Origin: Pectobacterium betavasculorum
GTDB taxonomy: Bacteria > Pseudomonadota > Gammaproteobacteria > Enterobacterales > Enterobacteriaceae
Assembly: GCF_000749845.1 (NCBI RefSeq)
Contig: NZ_JQHM01000011.1
Span: forward strand, 23,870 to 87,869
DNA: 64,000 nucleotides
Direction: 5' to 3'
The translations under genes were made by a program, and so were the position numbers. A model generated the notes under the pieces. The model was not told the origin of the DNA. It searched no databases and worked only from the letters and a program-made list of their open reading frames with translations. Below, in pieces: positions 57,201 through 64,000 of the stretch. How positions within the stretch are numbered: position 1 is the first letter of the stretch; each line of letters starts with the position of its first letter.

Positions 57201-58322
57201 ATGATGTACAGCTCCGGAATGTTTTTTTTCCTTCTGTTTTCATCAGCATTAGTGTTTACGCTGATTAATCGCGTATTTAGTTATCGGCTGACGTATTTAT
57301 CCGCTTTTTCCGTATTGGCGGTATTAGGCTGGGGATATATTTTCCAGGGGGATTACGTTGTTCCCGTGGCGGTTTTCCTGAGTTTTTATATTCTCGTCAC
57401 CTTAAAAGAGAAAGGCTGGTTAAAAACCTGGCAGGCGGTCAGCCTGACGTTGCTCCCACTATTTTTGGTGAAATTACACCTCAATAACCATTGGGGCATG
57501 ATTGGCCTGTCTTTTATGACCTTCCGCGCCATTGACGTTCTGCTTTATCGCAGTAAAAAAGATGGTCAGAATTTCCTGCATTACTTTTGCTACCTCTTTA
57601 TGCCTTTTATTATTCTGGCTGGCCCGATGTATCGCTGGCGGACATGGCTTATTGACATTAATAAACCAGTTTTCACGTTGACCCGTGAGCAGTTTTTAGT
57701 GGCTGTGGAGCAAATTTTTACCGGTATTATTCAGAAGTTCTTATTCGCCATGCTGATCAATAATCTGGTTATTGAGTCGTGGAGCCATCGCCCATTTACG
57801 TTAAGCGTTGGTGTGGTGATGTCGTTGGCCTACAGCGCCTATCTGTATTTTGATTTTGCTGGTTACAGCAATATGGCTATTGGAGCAGGGCGCTTATTTG
57901 GTCTGAATATCCCGGCGAACTTCAATATGCCCATTTTGGCTAAAAACCCGCAGGATTTCTGGCGTCGTTTCCACATCAGCCTGTCTGAATGGCTGAGAGA
58001 CGTGGTCTTTATGCCGATTTATATGAATCTGATGAAGCTCGATTTTTTCCGACAGAACAAAACGCTGGCGCAGAATATTGGCATCTTCTGCACCCTGTTT
58101 TGCATGGGGGCATGGAACGGGCTCGAACGACACTATGTCATTAGCGGCGCATTGTTTGGCGCTATTTCGGTTGCTCACAACATGTTGCAATGGTCTGCCA
58201 AGCGCAACCCGGCTCTGCACCATTGTCTACATCATCCGGTTATTGTGTTCATCGGTCGAATTCTGACGCTGGCAAGCGCCGCGGCCTCCCTCTATATCTT
58301 TAGCGGAATGTCTCCTCTATGA
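57201..58322 (+). CDS. dltB: DltB-like MBOAT acyltransferase with altered catalytic histidine
   Basis: 373-residue polytopic membrane protein of the MBOAT family. RRFHISLSEWLRD carries the first conserved His (H258). The second, invariant in DltB within MGxWHG, is here MGAWNG: the codon at 58116-58118 is AAC, giving Asn306. The 48-residue spacing between the two sites is as expected, so the alignment is sound. DltB takes the aminoacyl group from DltC and moves it across the membrane. AAGGATGA precedes tandem ATGs at 57201/57204. It overlaps dltA by 4 bp. Either the activity is altered or lost, or another residue serves. Confidence 0.9.
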   Translation: MMYSSGMFFFLLFSSALVFTLINRVFSYRLTYLSAFSVLAVLGWGYIFQGDYVVPVAVFLSFYILVTLKEKGWLKTWQAVSLTLLPLFLVKLHLNNHWGMIGLSFMTFRAIDVLLYRSKKDGQNFLHYFCYLFMPFIILAGPMYRWRTWLIDINKPVFTLTREQFLVAVEQIFTGIIQKFLFAMLINNLVIESWSHRPFTLSVGVVMSLAYSAYLYFDFAGYSNMAIGAGRLFGLNIPANFNMPILAKNPQDFWRRFHISLSEWLRDVVFMPIYMNLMKLDFFRQNKTLAQNIGIFCTLFCMGAWNGLERHYVISGALFGAISVAHNMLQWSAKRNPALHHCLHHPVIVFIGRILTLASAAASLYIFSGMSPL

Positions 58323-59752
58323 ACCTTCACTCAGAGCTTCAGGAACTGCAAGATTTCCTTCGTGCGGCACTACTCCAGCCCGCTAATCCAAATCAACTGG
58401 CGATTAGCGGCAGCGATGACGCGATGACCTGGCAACAGTTATCCGTTGCCGTGACAGACTGGTCGCAGCGCTATCAGCAATGCCAGCGGCCGGCAGGTTC
58501 ACCCGTCGTGCTATATGGGCACCAGCAGGCGGAGTTTGCCGTGGCGATCTATAGCTGTCTGCTGCATAACATTCCGTATGTCCCGGTGGACTGCATCTAT
58601 CCGCAGGAGCGACTCAGGGAGATTTGCCGCCTGGCGAACGCCCCTTACTACTACGATGTCGTGACCCGGCAGTTCATTGCGACCGGTAAGGCTGGTCAGG
58701 CGCTCGTCGAGCAGGAGCTCGCCTATATCATGTTCACCTCCGGCAGCACCGGAAAACCCAAGGGTGTACAGATCGGGCGTGAAAGCCTGTGGCATTTCAT
58801 GAAGTGGGTACGTGAGGATTTCTCGCTGCCAGACGCGCCGGTGCTGATGAACCATGCGGTGTTCAGCTTCGATCTCTCTCTGATTCCGCTGCTGGCGAAT
58901 CTGGCAACGGGGGGGCACATCGTTCTGAATGCGAAAGAGGATATCGCAGCAGAAAACTGGCTCGAACGCCTGAAAGACAATGGCGTTTCCGTTTGGGTCT
59001 CAACGCCATCTTTCGCCTACCAAAGGCTGCTTTCTCCTCAGTTCAACAGTGAATATTTACCTGAACTCAACGTCTTTGTGTTCATTGGCGAAGTGCTAAA
59101 CAAGGCGCTGGTCAAACAGTTACGCCGTCGCTTCCCGCACGCCAAAATTCTCAACTCCTATGGCCCAACGGAAGCGACTATCGCTACCACCGTCATCGAA
59201 ATCACCGATGACATCCTGCACAGCGAAAACGATCTGCTGCCGGTCGGCGCGATGATGCCGGATTCCAGAATGGAAATTACCGCTGAGGGTGAGCTGATTA
59301 TTTGGGGCAAAAATGTGATGCGCGGCTACCTTGGGCTCACGCAGGAGAACGCTGAGAAATTGCTGCATCGGGGAAGTGAAGCATTCCGAGGATACAGAAC
59401 CGGCGACCTAGGCTACGAGGATGGCCTTCTGTATTGTCAGGGTAGAAATGACAGCCAGATCAAACTCAATGGCTACCGTATTGAAATCAACGAGATTGAA
59501 AACCGCCTGCTGGCGATATCCGACATCAGCGAGGCGGTTGTTCTGCCGCTGATGAAATCAGGCGGCGGTGTTCTGCGTATAGCGGCATTCTGTGTGACGA
59601 ACTTAGCGCCAGAAGCGATTAAAACCTCGTTATCTAAGGTGATTCCGCCTTACATGGTGCCTTCCCAAATCATTATCAAAGATGCGTTGCCGCTGAACCC
59701 TAACGGCAAAATCGATCGTAAACTGCTGGATACCCATGCCCGCACGATTTAA
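58319..59752 (+). CDS. dltA: DltA-like aminoacyl carrier protein ligase
   Basis: 477-residue adenylation enzyme that activates an amino acid with ATP and loads it on DltC. Core motifs in order: YIMFTSGSTGKPKGVQIG, NHAVFSFDLSLIPLL with the substrate-binding Asp, NSYGPTEATIATT, YRTGDLGYEDGLLYCQGRND and LNPNGKIDRK. Against Bacillus DltA, FMFCGEVL reads FVFIGEVL: the Cys (B. cereus C269), reported to matter for D- versus L-alanine preference, is I256. The substrate could therefore be D-alanine or another small amino acid. It overlaps dltB and precedes dltC by 17 bp. Confidence 0.92.
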   Translation: MNLHSELQELQDFLRAALLQPANPNQLAISGSDDAMTWQQLSVAVTDWSQRYQQCQRPAGSPVVLYGHQQAEFAVAIYSCLLHNIPYVPVDCIYPQERLREICRLANAPYYYDVVTRQFIATGKAGQALVEQELAYIMFTSGSTGKPKGVQIGRESLWHFMKWVREDFSLPDAPVLMNHAVFSFDLSLIPLLANLATGGHIVLNAKEDIAAENWLERLKDNGVSVWVSTPSFAYQRLLSPQFNSEYLPELNVFVFIGEVLNKALVKQLRRRFPHAKILNSYGPTEATIATTVIEITDDILHSENDLLPVGAMMPDSRMEITAEGELIIWGKNVMRGYLGLTQENAEKLLHRGSEAFRGYRTGDLGYEDGLLYCQGRNDSQIKLNGYRIEINEIENRLLAISDISEAVVLPLMKSGGGVLRIAAFCVTNLAPEAIKTSLSKVIPPYMVPSQIIIKDALPLNPNGKIDRKLLDTHARTI

Positions 59753-59769
59753 TTATCTCAGGAAAAATC

Positions 59770-59991
59770 ATGGAACAAGAAATACTCGCGCTGTTTGAAA
59801 AGATCTTATCCCGTAAAGTGGGCTTTAACGATGAGCTAATTGAGTCCGATATTCTTGACTCGATTCTGGCGGTCGATCTGGTGCTGGAAGTGCAGGACGT
59901 TTACGGCTGCGTGATCCCACCAACCGAAGTTGCTACCGTTCTGAAGACTCCAGCGGATCTGGCTCGTTACATTGAAGAGAACCGTAGCTAA
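59770..59991 (+). CDS. dltC: D-alanyl carrier protein-like DltC
   Basis: 73-residue acyl carrier. The phosphopantetheine attachment serine is S31 in ESDILDSILAVDL, the DS(I/L) motif. Acidic four-helix protein of usual length (about 78 in Gram-positives). Last gene of the dlt operon; AGGA precedes its ATG, and a terminator follows. Confidence 0.92.
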   Translation: MEQEILALFEKILSRKVGFNDELIESDILDSILAVDLVLEVQDVYGCVIPPTEVATVLKTPADLARYIEENRS

Positions 59992-60021
59992 TCCTTAAAC
60001 AACGACGGTTTTGCACTATTT

Positions 60022-60057
60022 AAAGATCCCGGATAGATTTATCTGGGATCTTTTTTA
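60022..60057 (+). terminator. Terminator after dltC
   Basis: AAAGATCCC pairs with GGGATCTTT around a short loop, and the stem runs into six T residues, about 30 bp past the dltC stop. Confidence 0.9.
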
Positions 60058-60067
60058 TTACCAACTG

Positions 60068-60211
60068 AAAAACCACGTCCTGTGGGCGTGGTCATCAACA
60101 GATTTTTGTCTTCGAATTTAACTCTCAGGATTGGCTGAGGCTTATTTTTGAGGGTTTTGATACGTCCTTATAGGGCGCAATCAAAGCCGCCTTCTATGAA
60201 GGCGGATTTTT
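60068..60211. repeat. Two palindromes, possible remnant of an IS200/IS605-type end-only element
   Basis: ACCACG...CGTGGT near 60072-60091 and CCGCCTT...AAGGCGG near 60189-60207 lie about 120 bp apart, with no gene between. Subterminal hairpins of this size are typical of IS200/IS605 ends; the second may also serve as the mesD terminator on the minus strand. Confidence 0.4.
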
Positions 60212-61241
60212 ACTTAGCTAAGAGTTCTCTTCGGACGATTTCTGCGCCTGCACGTAACGCATTGAGCTTGCCGGTGGCTACTCGACGAGGCAAGGGAGCC
60301 ATGCCACAGTTGGTTGAAGGATAGAGCTTGTCGGCATCGACAAACTGAAGCGCTTTTCGCAGAGTATCGGCTACTTCCTCTGGTGTCTCAATGGCATTAG
60401 TTGCCACGTCAATGGCTCCAACCATCACTTTTTTACCGCGAATCAGTTCAAGCAAATCCATGGGAACATGCGAGTTATGACATTCCAGTGAGATAATATC
60501 GATATTGGATGTTTGCAGTTTAGGAAACGCTTCTTCATATTGGCGCCACTCTGATCCCAGCGTCTTTTTCCAATCTGTATTGGCTTTGATGCCATATCCG
60601 TAGCAGATATGTACCGCTGTCTCACATTTCAGCCCTTCAATCGCTCTTTCTAACGCGGCGATACCCCAATCATTCACTTCATCAAAAAAGACATTAAAAG
60701 CGGGTTCATCAAACTGAATAATATCCACACCCGCAGCTTCTAACTCTCTGGCTTCTTGATTGAGAATTTTTGCGAATTCCCAGGCTAGCTTTTCGCGGCT
60801 TTTATAGTGGTTATCATAGAGTGTGTCGATCATCGTCATCGGCCCTGGTAAGGCCCATTTAATGGGTTTTTTGGTCAACTGACGTAAAAACTTGGCATCT
60901 TCAACAAAAACAGGTTTTTGACGCGCTACTGCACCGACAACTGTCGGTACGCTTGCGTCATAGCGATTACGAATTTTAACGACTTCACGTTTCTCAAAAT
61001 CCACGCCGCTAAGATGCTCAATAAACGTCGTGACAAAGTGTTGGCGCGTTTGCTCGCCATCGCTGACTATATCAATCCCTGCACGCAGTTGATCAAACAG
61101 TGACAAACTCAGAGCATCTTTTTTCCCCTCAATTAACTCTTCGTTTTGTAATTTCCAGGGAGACCACAGTTTCTCAGGCTCTGCGAGCCAGGACGGTTTG
61201 GGCAAACTTCCAGCAGTTGACGTGGGTAGCAATGTTTTCAT
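60210..61241 (-). CDS. mesD: Core methionine synthase (MesD type)
   Basis: 343-residue protein corresponding to the C-terminal half of MetE. Zinc ligands His and Cys lie in VHICYGYG, the Glu in ISLECHNSH and the second Cys in STNCGMAPLP; IQFDEPAFN is the family's homocysteine-site motif. It lacks the N-terminal folate-binding half of MetE, so it belongs to the folate-independent synthases. The adjacent DUF1852 gene identifies the MesD subgroup. The frame opens at 61355, but ATG at 61241 gives the family start (MKTLLPTSTAGSLP). Same strand as mesX, 28 bp after it. The physiological methyl donor is unknown. Confidence 0.88.
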   Translation of the reverse strand: MKTLLPTSTAGSLPKPSWLAEPEKLWSPWKLQNEELIEGKKDALSLSLFDQLRAGIDIVSDGEQTRQHFVTTFIEHLSGVDFEKREVVKIRNRYDASVPTVVGAVARQKPVFVEDAKFLRQLTKKPIKWALPGPMTMIDTLYDNHYKSREKLAWEFAKILNQEARELEAAGVDIIQFDEPAFNVFFDEVNDWGIAALERAIEGLKCETAVHICYGYGIKANTDWKKTLGSEWRQYEEAFPKLQTSNIDIISLECHNSHVPMDLLELIRGKKVMVGAIDVATNAIETPEEVADTLRKALQFVDADKLYPSTNCGMAPLPRRVATGKLNALRAGAEIVRRELLAK

Positions 61242-61269
61242 AGCAGGTGACCTTATATTTTTTGGTGAA

Positions 61270-62247
61270 TCAAAGCGCGTAATGAGCAGACCATTGCTCA
61301 AGAATACTTTTGTATCGGTTGATGAAGTGCTCTTCAGTAAACTTTCCTTGCTCAATAGCCAACTGACTGCGTTCTACCCGATCATAAACAATTTTTGTTA
61401 ATGAATGATCCTGATGATTCAGGTTGGGTTGATAGTCTTGTCCTGCTGCCGAGTTAGCATTGTAAATCTCAGGTCGGTAAATTTTTTGGAAAGTCTCCAT
61501 CGTGCTGATAGTACTGATAAGCTCAAGATTCGTGTAATCGCTCAGTAAATCACCAGAAAAATAAAAAGCCAAAGGTGCAACACTATTTGCAGGCATAAAG
61601 TAGCGGGCCTGTAATCCCATCTTTTCGAAATAATGATCGGTCAAGGAAGACGCATTTTGCTGGTATTCGATGCCCAAGACAGGATGCTGATTCCCTGTCC
61701 GATGGTAGGTGTTTTTACTTGAAACGCTTAGGCATATAACCGGTTGTTTATTAAAGTTATCTTTGTAAAAGTTTGAATTCGTGAAACATTTAAATAATTT
61801 CCCATGCAAATCGCCAAAATTATCTGGCGTGCTAAATCCGGGGTGACTCTTATTATGCTCTGGCAGTAACACGCTAAAATCATAATCTCGCACGTAAGAG
61901 GAAAAGTTATTCCCTACGATGCCTTCAATGCGTTCATTGGTTTTTTTATCAACAATATTCGTTTTCAATATTTCAATGACTGGAAAGGTGTTGCCATTGC
62001 CTTCAATGTCAATCTCAACGGAAATGATTTCAAGTTCGACAGAATAACGGTCAGCTTTGGGATTATCCCAATATGCTAATGTATTGAAGCGGTTATCAAT
62101 CATCAGTAACGTGTTGCGCAAGTTCTCCTGACGGCTCTTGCCTCTGGCCAAATTAGCAAAGTTGGTCGTGATACGCGTATTTTCTGAGGGATTATAATTC
62201 TCATCGAAGCTACTGCTCTTAATTGTAAATGTAAAATCTTTATTCAT
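61270..62247 (-). CDS. mesX: MesX, DUF1852 partner of MesD
   Basis: 325-residue soluble DUF1852 protein. It begins MNKDFTFTIKSSSFDENYNP and has the run ENTRITTNFANLARG. DUF1852 genes almost always adjoin MesD-type methionine synthases; genetic work by others found MesX needed for MesD activity and suggested an oxygen requirement. No motif reveals the chemistry. It is the first gene of the mesX-mesD pair. Confidence 0.85.
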   Translation of the reverse strand: MNKDFTFTIKSSSFDENYNPSENTRITTNFANLARGKSRQENLRNTLLMIDNRFNTLAYWDNPKADRYSVELEIISVEIDIEGNGNTFPVIEILKTNIVDKKTNERIEGIVGNNFSSYVRDYDFSVLLPEHNKSHPGFSTPDNFGDLHGKLFKCFTNSNFYKDNFNKQPVICLSVSSKNTYHRTGNQHPVLGIEYQQNASSLTDHYFEKMGLQARYFMPANSVAPLAFYFSGDLLSDYTNLELISTISTMETFQKIYRPEIYNANSAAGQDYQPNLNHQDHSLTKIVYDRVERSQLAIEQGKFTEEHFINRYKSILEQWSAHYAL

Positions 62248-62708
62248 TACTGTCTTTGCATCCTAATATTTGATATGAAAGCTGAATTAATTTGTTGATT
62301 TTAATGGTTTTGTTTGTTTCTCACTCAGCGGTCTTCATGTTGTCAATACGTTAACATTGCATATTTTATGCCTGAATCATTACCTGAGTGAAAGAGACTT
62401 AATTTCATTACAACATGAACCATATTCATGATCAGGGGTACTGCCATGACTGGTGTTGTTGCAGAAATCCCTGCCCTCCAGAATTTACCGCTGCAACCCA
62501 TGGGTCAGTAGCGGCAACAGGATCAGAAAACGGAGAGGATTACTTATCAGGTTAGTGCAATCTCCCAACCTACTCGTCGAGGTCGGCCAAGATATTTGGG
62601 TTAATTGTCAGTCAGTAATAAAAAACTACGCCACGCGCACATCGTTTGAAGGAGTTCGCCAATTTTATTTTTCCGGCTCCTTCTCCATTCACCAGAGGAG
62701 AAAAAACG
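62248..62708. other. Intergenic stretch between mesX and the AlpA-like gene
   Basis: About 460 bp. The half next to mesX is AT-rich and should hold its promoter; no MetJ- or MetR-type site could be confirmed. The second half (62446-62650) has short open frames without recognisable family. No tRNA or att-like duplication is seen within the window. Confidence 0.4.
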
Positions 62709-62960
62709 ATGAGTACCACTACCGATTACCGCCTTCTTAACGACCAGTTCGTGGATATGGCATTTATTACCCAGTTGACCGGATTAACCGACAAATGGTT
62801 TTACAAGCTGATTCAACTGGGTGAGTTTCCGAAGCCGATTAAGCTAGGCCGCAGTTCCCGCTGGCTGCAAAGTGAAGTCGAAATCTGGTTACAGCAACGT
62901 ATCGATCAGTCTCGCAATAGTCACGTCTTCACTCTCCCTTTTTTATCAAAATGTGAATAA
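62709..62960 (+). CDS. AlpA-family phage-type regulator
   Basis: 83-residue AlpA/excisionase-type winged-helix protein: FITQLTGLTDKWFYKLIQLG followed by EFPKPIKLGRSSRWLQSEVE and IWLQQRI, the family's full pattern. Such regulators usually control an integrase or excision in prophages and islands; no integrase lies in this window. The frame opens at 62646, but the ATG at 62709 after AGAGGAG is preferred. It marks the border of a foreign segment that includes the next gene. Confidence 0.85.
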   Translation: MSTTTDYRLLNDQFVDMAFITQLTGLTDKWFYKLIQLGEFPKPIKLGRSSRWLQSEVEIWLQQRIDQSRNSHVFTLPFLSKCE

Positions 62961-63028
62961 CAGACCGCTATCCGATTCCACGGAGGACACCGACTGTCTG
63001 TTATTCAGCATACTGGAGACTTTTCTAA

Positions 63029-63610
63029 ATGACACGTAATACGGCACTATCCACGTTGCTGGATAAGTACCAAAGCGATCTTGACGACAGTGCAGCGCAC
63101 GCCATCCATCAGGGTATCAGTACGCGAAAAATTCATACTTTCCATCGGTTGAGACTGACGGCAGTTTCCCTGCCAGACCAGCATAAGTCGCATCTGATTG
63201 TCCCCGCAAAACTAATGCAGAAATCAAGAATATCGCGTATTGAGGCTGCCAGCAGAGCCATTCTGCCAGTGGAGACCAGACGCTACCTTCGACGGTATCT
63301 TATGCTGAGCGCTATTCTGATCAGCGAATGTGATCGACTACATCTGGATGAATTGAGTGACAGCCTTCAAAGACTATTTGATCGAGAAAATGAACCCGGT
63401 ATTCAGGAAACGTTAACACTACTGTGCTGGCCTGAACTACTTAACGGCCTGTCTTATGGTGAATGGGCATCGCTGGCTGATAAAACCGACAGACAGATTC
63501 AGGTGTGGATTAAGACCCGTCTACGCACTCAGCCAGCACGTCGGGCAATGATTGACGAATACGTTTTCTTCGCCTGCTTTGGTTACTGGAGAGATTATTA
63601 CCCTGCTTGA
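63029..63610 (+). CDS. Hypothetical island protein
   Basis: 193-residue soluble, basic protein of unknown function, rich in Arg and Leu (PVETRRYLRRYLML, then LLNGLSYGEWASL). No family recognised. It follows the AlpA-like gene by 68 bp on the same strand, an arrangement common in small integrative elements. It has no signal peptide or membrane helix. Confidence 0.7.
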   Translation: MTRNTALSTLLDKYQSDLDDSAAHAIHQGISTRKIHTFHRLRLTAVSLPDQHKSHLIVPAKLMQKSRISRIEAASRAILPVETRRYLRRYLMLSAILISECDRLHLDELSDSLQRLFDRENEPGIQETLTLLCWPELLNGLSYGEWASLADKTDRQIQVWIKTRLRTQPARRAMIDEYVFFACFGYWRDYYPA

Positions 63611-63930
63611 TATTGATAAATTTATAAGGACATCCTCCCCATCCATCGTCAATACCTTCCAAATAGACGGCCATCTCACACCCTTAACGCAAACTTTCAG
63701 CATAACTACGCATTCTGCGCAACTTCTTGCTCACTTTCTGGCATAAATCACTTTTTGCGCAATGGATGCCGTTTTTTCGCGAGGTCTGCGCAACTTCTTG
63801 CTCAAATTTGACTTAGGGAAAATTTGAGTTAAGTAATTTACCATTAAAAACAATAACATAAAAATTGGCATGCGGATTGCTATACGAACAGTGAAGTTAT
63901 TCAACTCGTTCAACAACAAGGAGCAAAACT
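63611..63930. promoter_or_regulatory. hcp upstream region with 20-bp direct repeats
   Basis: The 20-mer TCTGCGCAACTTCTTGCTCA occurs exactly at 63714-63733 and 63785-63804, 71 bp apart. A related GCGCAA also appears between them. The sigma-54 promoter lies 62 bp after the second copy. Repeats at this distance are where an enhancer-binding protein could bind. Confidence 0.6.
63866..63881 (+). promoter_or_regulatory. Sigma-54 (-24/-12) promoter of hcp
   Basis: TGGCATGCGGATTGCT fits the RpoN consensus TGGCAYRNNNNTTGCW at every fixed position, with the GG and GC pairs 10 bp apart. It lies 50 bp before the hcp start codon. Confidence 0.85.
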
Positions 63931-64000
63931 ATGCCAACTCCATGCTATATCAGCATCGAAGGGAAAACGCAGGGCAACATCACCGCAGGGGCTTTCACCT
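63931..64000 (+). CDS. hcp: Hcp, type VI secretion tube protein (cut by window end)
   Basis: Only the first 23 codons are inside the window: MPTPCYISIEGKTQGNITAG followed by AFT. This is the typical N-terminus of Hcp, which stacks as hexamer rings to form the type VI secretion tube and is itself secreted. AAGGAG precedes the ATG at good spacing. The sigma-54 promoter just upstream fits control by an RpoN activator. Effector and vgrG genes probably follow outside the window. Confidence 0.9.
   Translation, partial: MPTPCYISIEGKTQGNITAGAFT

Noticed and set aside
62248..62640. tRNA or att site at the edge of the AlpA segment
   Set aside because: No cloverleaf or duplicated tRNA end could be seen inside the window.
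1..64000. CRISPR arrays, rRNA or intact insertion sequences
   Set aside because: No regularly spaced identical repeats with unique spacers, no rRNA signature and no transposase frame were found.

Overview
The window reads as a chromosomal segment of a soft-rot enterobacterium, most probably Pectobacterium. The evidence is: close protein similarity to E. coli for housekeeping genes (dld, ppk, ppx, purEK, lpxH, ppiB, cysS, ybcJ, folD, sdaA/sdaC); a complete plant-galactan (gan) locus of the type described in Dickeya/Erwinia chrysanthemi; a dlt operon of the kind also present in Dickeya; and the start of a type VI secretion hcp gene. No search could be run, so genus and orthology are judgements from recognised sequence.

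Layout. 1-1.3 kb: 3' part of dld, then an orphan PTS EIIB. 1.3-16 kb: galactan and galactose use: GH42 exo-galactanase ganB, GH53 endo-galactanase ganA, ABC importer ganG/ganF/ganE, divergent ATPase ganK, porin ganL, LacI-type ganR, then galT-galK. LacI-type operators lie in the intergenic regions. Galactan is cut in the periplasm by GanA, oligogalactans enter through GanL and GanEFGK, GanB releases galactose, and GalKT of the Leloir pathway consume it. 16-28 kb: a histidine/urocanate-type locus. hutF, hutC-hutD and hutU-hutI-hutG are canonical. The gene in the histidase position lacks the Ala-Ser-Gly triad that forms the MIO cofactor, and it sits at the end of an operon for an osmoprotectant-type (quaternary ammonium) ABC importer. 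The best reading is a route that takes up a histidine betaine such as hercynine, eliminates trimethylamine to give urocanate, and feeds the Hut pathway. This is the most interesting system in the window.

28-36 kb: mgtE, ohrR-ohr, two small proteins (YfgG-like, YjfB-like) and ppk-ppx. 36-41 kb: a PstC/PstA/PstB-like importer with oversized permeases and no PstS, then an XRE regulator. 41-45 kb: sdaA and sdaC. 45-53.4 kb: purEK, lpxH, ppiB, a DoxX protein, cysS, ybcJ, folD and a Cache-GGDEF diguanylate cyclase. Four copies of a short element with terminal inverted repeats bracket ppk-ppx and sdaA.

53.4-55.9 kb is a decayed stretch: an arnT-arnF deletion scar, an orphan EIIA of the cellobiose family and a broken LysR regulator. 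55.9-60 kb: dltD-dltX-dltB-dltA-dltC, with substitutions at key positions of DltB (catalytic His to Asn) and DltA (Cys to Ile). 60-62.3 kb: mesX-mesD, a folate-independent methionine synthase pair. 62.7-64 kb: an AlpA-like regulator, an unknown protein, and the start of hcp behind a textbook sigma-54 promoter.
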